NCBI GenBank assembly: GCA_020426065.1
Contig: JAGQQT010000170.1
Location: 1-7,915 of the forward strand
Direction: 5' to 3'
DNA: 7,915 nucleotides
Source: Planctomycetaceae bacterium
Lineage (GTDB): Bacteria > Planctomycetota > Planctomycetia > Planctomycetales > Planctomycetaceae
Position 1 is the stretch's first letter; each line of letters starts with the position of its first letter. The position numbers and the translations under genes are program-made. Of this stretch, positions 1-6,319 are shown piece after piece. The notes beneath the pieces are model-generated. The model was not told the DNA's origin, searched no databases, and worked only from the letters and a program-made list of their open reading frames with translations.

Positions 1-116
1 AACCCTGGGCCATTCATGTCCTGAACGCGCCCTCACCGGCCGCCACCTCCTCGCTCAATATTGGAAGGAATCTGTGCCAGAGGATTCTGGCCCGACTCCA
101 GGATCGGATGGGTTGA
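1..116 (+). CDS. lhgO: L-2-hydroxyglutarate oxidase/dehydrogenase, C-terminal end (partial)
   Basis: This is the last 37 codons of a gene entering from the left edge, read in the frame starting at base 3 and stopping at TGA 114-116. The visible peptide begins [21 protein letters not shown] and ends in a basic amphipathic helix ([11 protein letters not shown]). The [12 protein letters not shown] block is, from memory, the hallmark C-terminal segment of the FAD-dependent L-2-hydroxyglutarate oxidase/dehydrogenase family (bacterial LhgO, human L2HGDH). The family oxidises L-2-hydroxyglutarate to 2-oxoglutarate, passing electrons to the quinone pool or to oxygen. The segment lies in the FAD-binding fold near the end of the protein, and the short tail after it fits a natural C-terminus rather than a truncation. 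The FAD-binding N-terminus is outside the window, so the call rests on this motif alone. A related DAO-family oxidoreductase is the main alternative. Confidence 0.72.
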   Translation, partial: PWAIHVLNAPSPAATSSLNIGRNLCQRILARLQDRMG

Positions 117-134
117 GGCTGGAAAAGGCATCGA

Positions 135-164
135 CGGGCAGGTGTGCCGAACAAAGTCTGCCCG
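135..164 (+). terminator. Hairpin downstream of lhgO, possible weak terminator
   Basis: Bases 135-141 (CGGGCAG) pair perfectly with 158-164 (CTGCCCG), and a G-T wobble (142/157) extends the stem to 8 pairs around a 14-nt loop. It lies about 20 nt after the lhgO stop, where a terminator is expected. No T-tract follows, so it is not a canonical intrinsic terminator. It may only protect the mRNA 3' end, or mean nothing. Confidence 0.25.
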
Positions 165-200
165 GACGGTGTCCAATCTCCCGGGTAAGCCGGAATACAA

Positions 201-227
201 TTGAGAAGTGCCCGAGGTTGTGATAAT
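201..227 (+). promoter_or_regulatory. Sigma-70-type promoter for tRNA-Leu, extended -10
   Basis: A -35-like TTGAGA (201-206) is followed 15 nt later by GATAAT (222-227), which matches the TATAAT consensus at five of six positions. TGT directly precedes the -10 (219-221) and gives the TGn extended -10 motif, which can offset the short spacer. Transcription would start at about 233-235, a few bases before the mature tRNA 5' end at 239. The placement fits a dedicated tRNA promoter. The call rests on motif matching only. Confidence 0.55.
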
Positions 228-236
228 CTCGACCGG

Positions 237-321
<85 letters not shown>

Positions 322-324
322 ATT

Positions 325-741
325 TCATTCAGTTGCTGATTGTTTCTGTATCCACTTCCGCAGGTCGTAGCCGACTTTGGCGCCACCAGCCAGTCCAATC
401 ACCGCTCCCATGCAGTACATGGGAAGCCCTCCGATAGAAAATTTTTCATTCAGCAATTCCGGCTCAAAGAGCAGCATACAGCAAGTGAGATAGACGAGCA
501 TCACAATTGCTCCAACCAGGGCATCTCCCAGCATGCCCAGGTATGTGTGAAGTCTTTGTCCCGCCCAGGCGATCAGACCACACAAAAAGCCCATCCCGGC
601 GACTGCTGCTGCAACGCCTGCTGCTTTTCCCCATTCCTCAGCAGGGACGTTGTGTCGGTTAATGGCACTGATAAAGCTGACAATTGTAGGCAGAAAGAGT
701 GCCAGCATTCCGATCAAACCAAACTGCCACCACTTTACCAT
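325..741 (-). CDS. Small four-helix membrane protein of unknown function
   Basis: A 138-residue protein that I do not recognise as a named family. About four membrane helices are visible, at residues 6-27, 38-60, 67-92 and 105-123. A charged linker (28-37, RHNVPAEEW) and a polar loop (93-103, EPELLNEKFS) separate them, and the short tail is polar (DLRKWIQKQSATE). The last helix carries glycines at 112, 116, 120 and 124, a GxxxGxxxGxxxG glycine zipper that often mediates tight helix packing or oligomerisation. The ATG at 739-741 gives a complete first helix, but no good ribosome binding site is visible before it. The gene lies 81 nt downstream of the 552-residue gene on the same strand and may be transcribed with it. 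It stops (TGA 325-327) 3 nt from the convergent tRNA-Leu gene, so its transcript probably runs antisense into the tRNA. The frame and hydrophobic pattern are convincing; the function is unknown. Confidence 0.75.
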   Translation of the reverse strand: MVKWWQFGLIGMLALFLPTIVSFISAINRHNVPAEEWGKAAGVAAAVAGMGFLCGLIAWAGQRLHTYLGMLGDALVGAIVMLVYLTCCMLLFEPELLNEKFSIGGLPMYCMGAVIGLAGGAKVGYDLRKWIQKQSATE

Positions 742-822
742 GAGGTTGCTTTCAGCTGAGCAGGAAGCATTTACCTGCAGTCATCGCACGGTTCTTGCAG
801 CGAGATTGATTTTTAGCACCTG

Positions 823-2481
823 CTATTCAGCTTGTCCGGCTTCAGATTTCATCTGGTATCCAGCGGTGCGAATCCGCATGTCATCAGTCTGGCCGCCCGG
901 GTTGTCATCGTGGGTCTGGCCCCCATCATCCACTCCATTTCTGCCGAAATGATAGAGCAGAAACTCCTGCCCGTTCTGCTGGCTGACATAGGCAAACTCA
1001 GGTTGATCCGCGAATTGTTCTCCCAGGTCTTTCAGCTCAATTGGATAGCCACCCGTTCTGGCCTGATACTCCTTCAACGCACAGCCAGTGAGGATCAACT
1101 GATGGTTCCGGATCGAATTCTCGGTTGCTGAAACCACAGCCTGATTGGCAGGTAACAGCAGGGCAGCCAGGATTTGTCCCATCGTTCTGCCACGAGCCGC
1201 ACGCCCTCCCAGTGTCTGCAGCAGAATCCCGGATAAACCGGTCACGGCGGATCGCGAATTTTCGATGCGTTCCTCAATTTCTTTGAACTTGAGTTCCCGC
1301 TGAGCAGGATCTGCCTGCTGAGTGGCCTCCACCAGCAGATCATAATATTCGTTCAGCACCATCAGTGCCTGATTCCAGTCGATGGCAGACTGGAGGACCG
1401 TCTGTAACGCAGATCCACTTCCGTTCTGTCCGGAGTCGCTGCCGGACATTCCTGAAACATAATCAATCGAGATCTGGCCACTCGAGAGAGCGATCACCGC
1501 ATCGAGTCCCATGTATCGTTCTCCCCGATCCAGGATTTCAGCCAGATGGGAGAGCGAAGAAACAGGCCCCAGTTCATCGAGAGTTTTGTGCAATTTGCCG
1601 ATCGCCTGAGCATGGTAGCCTGGCAGTTCCAGTAGTTTTGCTTCTGCCTGATTTGCCATGTTGTCCAGGGCGATCCCGACCAGCAATTCAATCAATGTGG
1701 AACCACTTCTGGCCAGGTGACGGGCCAGTCGATGTGTATCGAGCAAATCTTCGACGGCCTGATCCAGTCGGCCTTCTCCAGCATGCCAGTAGGCCCGTGT
1801 GACCTGCAGGCGAGCCAGATCCCGCATCTGCTGGACATCTGGCAGCAGCGAGCTGATCAACAGCATGGATTCCGGTTCCCCATCATCGACGAGAATCAGA
1901 GGTCGGTAATAGTGGGGTCTGTTTACTGCCGCATGCACACTCTCCAGTGCTTTCTCGTTCGCCCCAATCCACAGGAGTGGAACCGGATGAGTCTCTGATT
2001 TCCAGGGCTCTTTTAAAGCACTGGCAAACTGCTCATCCATTTCCTCACGGAGTTCATCGTGATTCTTTGCGCTGCCTTCGATCCGTGCGTCGATTGCTTC
2101 ATTGATGAGAAATGAGGAGGGGATAAAGGTTTCGGTACCTCGTTCCGGTGCTTCTACTCCCAGAGTTTTCGCCAGTTCCAGATCAAATGCTTCATTCTCC
2201 ACCCGACTGAAACGCCCCAGCACCTGCCAAAGGGGAATGAAGGCATTGGTCTCGGCGGTCACTCCCTCCCCTCGATGGTTATTGATGACCTGCAGATAGT
2301 CCGGCAGACCATTTTCCTTGAGAGGCTCAGTAACTGCAGTGGTCTCCTCACTGATTCTGATTCCCTGAGCCGAACTGCCTTCGGAAGGATCATCCCGCGC
2401 CATGAGAAATGCACCAATTCCCACCGGAATCAGCAATGCCCCGATCCAGATCCGCATGTTAAGAACATTCCAGCCAGCCAT
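823..2481 (-). CDS. Planctomycete-type membrane-anchored hypothetical protein with pseudopilin-like C-terminus
   Basis: A 552-residue protein that I recognise only as a type common in planctomycete genomes. It starts with a short cytoplasmic N-terminus and one membrane segment (about residues 11-28, IWIGALLIPVGIGAFLMA). This is a signal anchor with no lipobox Cys, so the rest should lie on the outer face of the membrane. Residues 59-90 hold the recurring block LPDYLQVINNH..GEGVTAETNA..PLWQVLG. Residues 140-470 are mostly alpha-helical, including a TPR-like stretch at 220-260 (RAYWHAGEGRLDQAVEDL). The C-terminus (residues 470-537: EYQARTGGYPIELKDLG, then FLLYHFGRNGVDDGG and an Asp-rich DD..DDM segment) resembles the C-terminal end of GspG-type pseudopilins, where Asp residues bind calcium. 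That is inference, and no pilin cleavage site is present. ATG 2479-2481 is preceded by AGGA about 12 nt upstream; a second ATG at codon 9 would remove little. It stops with TAG (823-825). Function is unknown; a cell-envelope role is plausible. Confidence 0.8.
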   Translation of the reverse strand: MAGWNVLNMRIWIGALLIPVGIGAFLMARDDPSEGSSAQGIRISEETTAVTEPLKENGLPDYLQVINNHRGEGVTAETNAFIPLWQVLGRFSRVENEAFDLELAKTLGVEAPERGTETFIPSSFLINEAIDARIEGSAKNHDELREEMDEQFASALKEPWKSETHPVPLLWIGANEKALESVHAAVNRPHYYRPLILVDDGEPESMLLISSLLPDVQQMRDLARLQVTRAYWHAGEGRLDQAVEDLLDTHRLARHLARSGSTLIELLVGIALDNMANQAEAKLLELPGYHAQAIGKLHKTLDELGPVSSLSHLAEILDRGERYMGLDAVIALSSGQISIDYVSGMSGSDSGQNGSGSALQTVLQSAIDWNQALMVLNEYYDLLVEATQQADPAQRELKFKEIEERIENSRSAVTGLSGILLQTLGGRAARGRTMGQILAALLLPANQAVVSATENSIRNHQLILTGCALKEYQARTGGYPIELKDLGEQFADQPEFAYVSQQNGQEFLLYHFGRNGVDDGGQTHDDNPGGQTDDMRIRTAGYQMKSEAGQAE

Positions 2482-2679
2482 ATGAGTTCACTTTCCTGCT
2501 GAATCGCTGTGAAAGACGGGATTTTTTGATTACCTCAGAACGCAGATCGCTGTTTGAGGTTCAAATCATTTTGCCAGATTCCTGCCTGAGAAGACAGGTC
2601 TCACCGGTAATGACTGTTCAGATCACTGATTTTGTGAGAAATAATCTCAGAGACTCTCAATTCTGGCAAAGTTTCCGGT
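2482..2679. other. Intergenic region after the polysaccharide cluster, with inverted repeats
   Basis: These 198 bases separate the end of the GT2 gene from the start of the 552-residue gene, both on the minus strand. They should therefore hold the 3' end of one transcript and the promoter of the next. I could not identify a convincing promoter for the downstream gene. The region contains a perfect 9-bp inverted repeat enclosing two adjacent smaller hairpins, annotated separately. A T-run at 2522-2527 has no hairpin directly in front of it on the plus strand. No credible coding frame is visible. Confidence 0.6.
2570..2670 (-). repeat. Nested inverted repeats, possible branched RNA structure in the 3' UTR
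   Basis: TTTGCCAGA (2570-2578) is the exact reverse complement of TCTGGCAAA (2662-2670), which starts 9 nt after the GT2 stop in transcript direction. Inside it lie two further hairpins. The first pairs 2581-2587 with 2592-2598; it is 7 bp on the minus strand with one G-U pair and a 4-nt loop. The second pairs 2599-2604 (TCTCAC) with 2634-2639 (GTGAGA) and contains a small TCAG/CTGA stem (2618-2621 with 2626-2629). The helices abut like a multi-branch junction. No T-tract follows on the minus strand, so this is not a standard intrinsic terminator. The G-U pair, which is a C-A mismatch on the plus strand, favours minus-strand RNA. Chance pairing is possible. Confidence 0.35.
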
Positions 2680-3567
2680 TCAGCTGAGCTGCTCAATCCG
2701 CTCAGGTTGAAAGCGGCCGCGCAATAGATCCGAGAAGCCGATCAGATTTCCCCAGAGTCGTCCGCGTCGATCCACCAGGGGATCGGGAATGACGCAGCCG
2801 ATCATGTTCCGGACTAAGTTACGAGTCATCTTTCGGAAGGCAAACCACCAGCTGCAACTCCGCCTGCGGGCCAGATAAGCGGGATTCACGATCTGGGCAT
2901 ACCCCAGTCTTTTGCCCGAAGTACGTCCCAGTTTGACTCCCCGATGGACACCCGTCAGCAGGCCGGTTTTGATCATTTTTCCATCGGATCCCAGCCGACG
3001 TGTAAAGTCGACATCTTCCAGCCACCCATAAATGGCCAGCCGTTCGTCAAAACGGAGTTGGCGGTTACGGATCGAGCGTGCATCGAGCGCCATGTTGCAG
3101 CCGTATCCGTTGTAAACCGGACGGATTGCCGGATTTAACCGGCTCCGATCGGCATTCTCCAGATATTGCAGCGCTTGCTCATAAGAAAATCCAGGTCCGA
3201 TGATTCCGTCGGCAATCAGTTCGCCGGTTGCAACCCGCAGTGGTTCCCCTTTCTGAGCCGCTTCTCGGAACAGGTTCTCTGTCTGTTCGAGAAAATCGTC
3301 CGCAGGCAGGAAGTCATCATCAAAAAACAGAATCACATCTTCATCGCCCAGCCGATCCAGAATGGCGTTTCTCTGCCGACACAATCCAGCAGCTGACATC
3401 ACCACTTCTGCTCCGGTATCTGCAGCAACAATTGGATCCACATCTTCCAGCGAGGTGGTGGCAATCAGGATCCGATTCGCACAGCGGGTTTGCTGCTGGA
3501 GTGAGCGGAGGGTTTCGGAAAGAACTTCCCGCCGGCGATAAGTGGCGATTCCAACGGCAATTTTCAT
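2680..3567 (-). CDS. Family 2 glycosyltransferase (GT-A fold)
   Basis: A 295-residue inverting GT2 enzyme, expected in the cytoplasm at the inner membrane. It should transfer a sugar from a nucleotide-sugar donor to the growing lipid-linked glycan. The N-terminal Rossmann-like strand reads MKIAVGIATYRRREVLSETLRSL, normal for GT2. The nucleotide-sugar region includes GLCRQRNAIL (61-70). The metal-binding DXD motif is FFDDDF (81-86, Asp83-85). The acceptor-side motif WLEDVDF (182-188) carries the usual ED pair, with Asp185 the likely catalytic base. After about residue 210 the sequence is basic and aromatic (RRRSCSWWFAFRKMTRN), which may help membrane association; no full transmembrane helix is evident. 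The ATG (3565-3567) overlaps the upstream GT4 stop as ATGA, so translation is probably coupled. It is the last gene of the cluster. Donor sugar and linkage cannot be read from the sequence. Confidence 0.92.
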   Translation of the reverse strand: MKIAVGIATYRRREVLSETLRSLQQQTRCANRILIATTSLEDVDPIVAADTGAEVVMSAAGLCRQRNAILDRLGDEDVILFFDDDFLPADDFLEQTENLFREAAQKGEPLRVATGELIADGIIGPGFSYEQALQYLENADRSRLNPAIRPVYNGYGCNMALDARSIRNRQLRFDERLAIYGWLEDVDFTRRLGSDGKMIKTGLLTGVHRGVKLGRTSGKRLGYAQIVNPAYLARRRSCSWWFAFRKMTRNLVRNMIGCVIPDPLVDRRGRLWGNLIGFSDLLRGRFQPERIEQLS

Positions 3568-4817
3568 CTCACTCCTGCCTGTCTTGCAGCATAAGCAAGA
3601 CGCTCTTCATAAAGTTCAAGCACACTCTGTACCCAGTGCGACTCAGTCATCCCCAGTTGACTGGCTGCCTGTGGTCCGTTCTGGCTCATCTGTGAAATCA
3701 GGGAATCATCTGTCGAGAACTGTTTGAGCAATGAGGCAAAGGAATCTGTCTCAAGTGGATCACAACTTGTGCCCACACCCAGCTGTACAATTTCTTCGGC
3801 CAGGTTGCAGTGATGTGAAATGATGACCGGAATCCCGGCGGAAAGGGCTTCTGTAATCACCAGGCCAAAGGCTTCCACAACCAGCGAGGGGATCACCACG
3901 CATCGAGCGGAACGGAGGTGCTGGGCAATCTGGTCTTTCTCCTGCCAGCCCATGAATTCCAGTTCAGGATACTGCTGCTTTAATGGTTCGAGCAAATCTC
4001 CCGAACCAATGAAGCGGGCGTTGATGCCAGCCTGTCTGGCCGCCCGGGCAAATTCCTGCGGTCCTTTCTCTGAAACCATTCTGCCGACAAACAGAAACTC
4101 CCGGTTCTGTTCCGCACAAATCCGCTCCGAACTCAACTGGTGAATCGGATTTCGAATTTCGATCAGCGAAGATTTCGGCACGCCACCCGACACCAGAACC
4201 TGTTCCATCAGTGGATGGATGCCAATCACCTTGCAATCGTGCTTGAGATAACGATATTCCCGCTGCAGAAGAAGATGCCGCAGGTTACGAAATCCCTTGT
4301 GAAACCAGGCCCGCTTATCGCAGTGACTCAACTGGCAGCGGACCGAACCTGGTTTCAGGACGCAGCGTTCGCCACGCTGAAAGTTGAAGTACCCGCCATT
4401 CGGACAAACGAGAAAGACATCATGCGCATGCAGTAGAACGCGCCGGGGATCCACCTGACGGAGTGCACGAAATACAGAGGGTGACAACACCTGAGACCAG
4501 GCATGCAGATGATAAATCGTGCCGGGGGTATCGTGCTTGTCCATCCACTGTGAAAAGACCTGCTCAACTTCCCGATTCCAGAGGGCTGACTTGAGAGCGT
4601 TCAGGCTTTTATCGGCCAGTTCGTATTCACAACCGGCAGAGACAATTTCCAGAGGCACTGTGGGCTGAAAATCATCTGCTAATGATTTTCCGGTCAGATA
4701 GGTGACCGGGAACTGACGCGCAGCAAGCTGTTCGGCCAGGAAGTAAGCCAGCTTGCTGGCTCCGCCGCGGGCGTTCCAGGTGTCATCCAGAATGACAATC
4801 CGATCCAGCCTGCTCAC
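3564..4817 (-). CDS. Family 4 glycosyltransferase (GT-B fold) with a cysteine cluster
   Basis: A 417-residue retaining GT4 enzyme, normal length for the family, probably adding a sugar to the lipid-linked repeat unit in the cytoplasm. The N-terminal domain has an RGGASKLAYFLAE loop (17-29) like the glycine-rich acceptor-side loop of GT4 enzymes, HLHAWSQ (103-109) and LLHAHDVF (128-135). Next comes a cluster of four Cys (138, 152, 161, 166) in a segment beginning CPNGGYFNF. I have seen comparable Cys-rich segments in a subset of GT4 proteins; a metal or disulfide role is inference. The C-terminal donor domain shows FLFVGRMVSEKG (241-252, with Arg246 and Lys251 at the usual phosphate-contact positions), FIGSGDL (269-275) and the EX7E motif EAFGLVITE (315-323). 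The start is GTG (4815-4817), which overlaps the stop of the upstream polymerase gene as GTGA. The stop overlaps the GT2 start as ATGA. Sugar specificity is unknown. Confidence 0.93.
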   Translation of the reverse strand: MSRLDRIVILDDTWNARGGASKLAYFLAEQLAARQFPVTYLTGKSLADDFQPTVPLEIVSAGCEYELADKSLNALKSALWNREVEQVFSQWMDKHDTPGTIYHLHAWSQVLSPSVFRALRQVDPRRVLLHAHDVFLVCPNGGYFNFQRGERCVLKPGSVRCQLSHCDKRAWFHKGFRNLRHLLLQREYRYLKHDCKVIGIHPLMEQVLVSGGVPKSSLIEIRNPIHQLSSERICAEQNREFLFVGRMVSEKGPQEFARAARQAGINARFIGSGDLLEPLKQQYPELEFMGWQEKDQIAQHLRSARCVVIPSLVVEAFGLVITEALSAGIPVIISHHCNLAEEIVQLGVGTSCDPLETDSFASLLKQFSTDDSLISQMSQNGPQAASQLGMTESHWVQSVLELYEERLAYAARQAGVR

Positions 4818-6244
4818 GGATGTCCTCCCACAAATCCGAATGATCTTCTCTCTAGAAAAACGGTGGCTGTTTTCCAGTCGGGTTCACCCAGACCAAGCAG
4901 CGCTGCGGCAATCATCCAGGTCAATCCCATATCCGGCGAACTGTTGATCAACAGATAGTTGCAGAACAGGGCCAGGCAGACCGCCGCTGCTCCCGTGCGC
5001 ACGGCAGGGACTTCGGAATCCTGCGACATTCGCTCTGCGAGAAAATCTTCAACGAGACGGACGATGAACCAGACATAAAAGCAGAGCCCGACGATGCCGA
5101 GAGTTCCCAGCAGGCTGAACAACAGACTTGATCCGCGAACACTGCCCAAGCCTGCGCCCAGATACCCGGTATCCAGAAAGTTTTGAAAGGCACTTTCATT
5201 CCAGCGGCCCCGTTCTACTCCCGAATCGGAACTCAGTTTGGAAAAGGCAACTCGGTCAAAAAACTCATACACTTCTGTTGAAACCACCATGACAAGCAGC
5301 AGCATACAGACCGCCATGATTCCCGCCACTGTGCTGATTGACAGCAGTGCGTTCTCACGTGGGCTGGTCCTTTGCAGCAGAGTTTTCAATACCAGAACTG
5401 ACAGCAGGATGAACAGGAACATGACGCCCGCAGCATACGCGCTCGAAGCCGTTGAAAAGAGGAGCACAAGACTCAGCAGCCCCGCCTGAATCCACGGCAT
5501 TCGACTTCCGCCTCCCAGCCAGTAACCGATCCAGAATCCCAGCAAGCCCAGAGTGAACCCACCGCAGGTGGACGCTTCAGAGAATCCCGCCACAATCCGC
5601 TTCAAGCCTCCGAGTGTACTCTCGGAAAGAATGGTGTAATTGGCGGTTTGAATCAGCCCCATCCAGTCCGTCTGGCCCAGTGCATACGTCAACAGATCTG
5701 CGCCAGCCAGAAACAGATGCACAATCGTTGCCACCAGGAAACCGCGTGTGATCGAGGGAAAATCTTCCTCGCGAAATGAAGCCCTCACGGCCAGAAAGAT
5801 CAGCACGCTCTGCAGAAAGTAAAGTCCCTGGGTGATATTCCCCGTGGAAGAATGCAGGGGAGAGTATTCGATGATTTCGCTTTCCACTCCTCGTTCAATT
5901 GAAAAAACCACCGTCTGATTGGCAAACCATTGCGGAGCGAGATAGGTCACTCCTAATGCAAAGAAAACGAAGAGTGACAGCTGGAATCCCGTTTGTTCCG
6001 GCCGGAGCACTCCCCGCAAGCGTTGCAGGAAAGCAGGGTAGACCAGACACCCTGCCAGGTAAGCAGCGGCAGTCAGATTTCCGATCAGCACGCTTGCTCC
6101 TCCCAGGCTCGGCAGATTGAACGCCGCTCCTGCACCCAGCGGCAATGAAGCCATCAGGTAGGGGAATCCTCGAATCGGGCCGAGCAGAAACACGGCTGCC
6201 GAAAGGATCAGAGCGAGCGGAGTTGTCAAAAGGAACAATTCCAT
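4814..6244 (-). CDS. O-antigen polymerase/ligase-like membrane protein (Wzy/WaaL type)
   Basis: A 476-residue polytopic inner-membrane protein with about 12-13 hydrophobic helices (approximately residues 3-22, 28-45, 50-70, 87-104, 138-154, 166-188, 228-245, 251-265, 268-290, 301-323, 372-397, 414-434, 438-453). Two long hydrophilic loops stand out, at 105-137 and 324-371. The second contains GRWNESAF (346-353) and GYLGAGLGSVRG (360-371). This pattern is typical of the periplasmic loop of Wzy/WaaL/RfaL-type proteins (O-antigen ligase family), which join undecaprenyl-linked repeat units or attach the glycan to an acceptor. RIVAGFSEAS (216-225) and STASSAYAAG (264-273) also fit the family. Primary sequence is poorly conserved, so polymerase and ligase cannot be separated. 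ATG 6242-6244 has only a weak GGGATG upstream (about 12 nt). A 20-codon frame ends 3 nt before it. The stop overlaps the GT4 GTG start. Confidence 0.85.
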   Translation of the reverse strand: MELFLLTTPLALILSAAVFLLGPIRGFPYLMASLPLGAGAAFNLPSLGGASVLIGNLTAAAYLAGCLVYPAFLQRLRGVLRPEQTGFQLSLFVFFALGVTYLAPQWFANQTVVFSIERGVESEIIEYSPLHSSTGNITQGLYFLQSVLIFLAVRASFREEDFPSITRGFLVATIVHLFLAGADLLTYALGQTDWMGLIQTANYTILSESTLGGLKRIVAGFSEASTCGGFTLGLLGFWIGYWLGGGSRMPWIQAGLLSLVLLFSTASSAYAAGVMFLFILLSVLVLKTLLQRTSPRENALLSISTVAGIMAVCMLLLVMVVSTEVYEFFDRVAFSKLSSDSGVERGRWNESAFQNFLDTGYLGAGLGSVRGSSLLFSLLGTLGIVGLCFYVWFIVRLVEDFLAERMSQDSEVPAVRTGAAAVCLALFCNYLLINSSPDMGLTWMIAAALLGLGEPDWKTATVFLERRSFGFVGGHP

Positions 6245-6247
6245 CAG

Positions 6248-6310
6248 TTACAATTCATCCCGCAGAAACCCAGGGATGACTCCATCCACTCTCAACAACT
6301 CCTGATCCAT
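6248..6310 (-). CDS. Candidate 20-codon small ORF between flippase and polymerase
   Basis: The 75-nt flippase-polymerase gap contains an ATG (6308-6310) 9 nt after the flippase stop, followed by 19 more sense codons and TAA (6248-6250). The stop lies 3 nt before the polymerase ATG, in the same frame. The predicted peptide is acidic and amphipathic (begins MDQELLRVDG, ends GFLRDEL). Apart from these 9-nt and 3-nt gaps, its translation would bridge the only uncoupled junction in the cluster. It could be a coupling peptide, an in-frame extension of the polymerase cut off by TAA, or a chance frame. No strong ribosome binding site is visible (only GAAGA directly against the ATG), so it stays tentative. 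Confidence 0.25.
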   Translation of the reverse strand: MDQELLRVDGVIPGFLRDEL

Positions 6311-6319
6311 TCTTCGAAC

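Noticed and set aside
2..223. A second open plus-strand frame from the left edge running past the lhgO stop
   Set aside because: It is open for 73 codons but its translation is Pro/Gly/Arg/Ser-rich with no motif, while the neighbouring frame carries the specific [13 protein letters not shown] signature.
759..800. Short inverted repeats (GCAGG/CCTGC and CTGCA/TGCAG) between the small membrane protein gene and the 552-residue gene
   Set aside because: Stems of only 5 bp with loops of 9-16 nt and no T-tract; not distinguishable from chance.
340..1131. Plus-strand open frames opposite the small membrane protein and the start of the 552-residue gene
   Set aside because: They lie antisense to frames with clear membrane or family character. 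Their translations are Cys/His/Ser-rich with no domain, hydrophobic pattern or ribosome binding site.
1365..1998. Plus-strand open frames of 145 and 93 codons inside the 552-residue gene
   Set aside because: Arg/Pro/Ser-rich translations without motifs, overlapping one another and fully antisense to a better supported gene.
2503..2629. Repeated ATCGCTGT (2503-2510 and 2546-2553) and a relative ATCACTGA (2622-2629) as possible operator sites
   Set aside because: An exact 8-mer repeat in a 200-nt gap is expected by chance fairly often. Spacings are irregular and no promoter could be placed near them.
3228..3727. Plus-strand open frame of 155 codons spanning the GT2-GT4 junction
   Set aside because: It is antisense to two glycosyltransferases with intact catalytic motifs, and its composition is Ser/Gln/Pro-rich with no recognisable fold.
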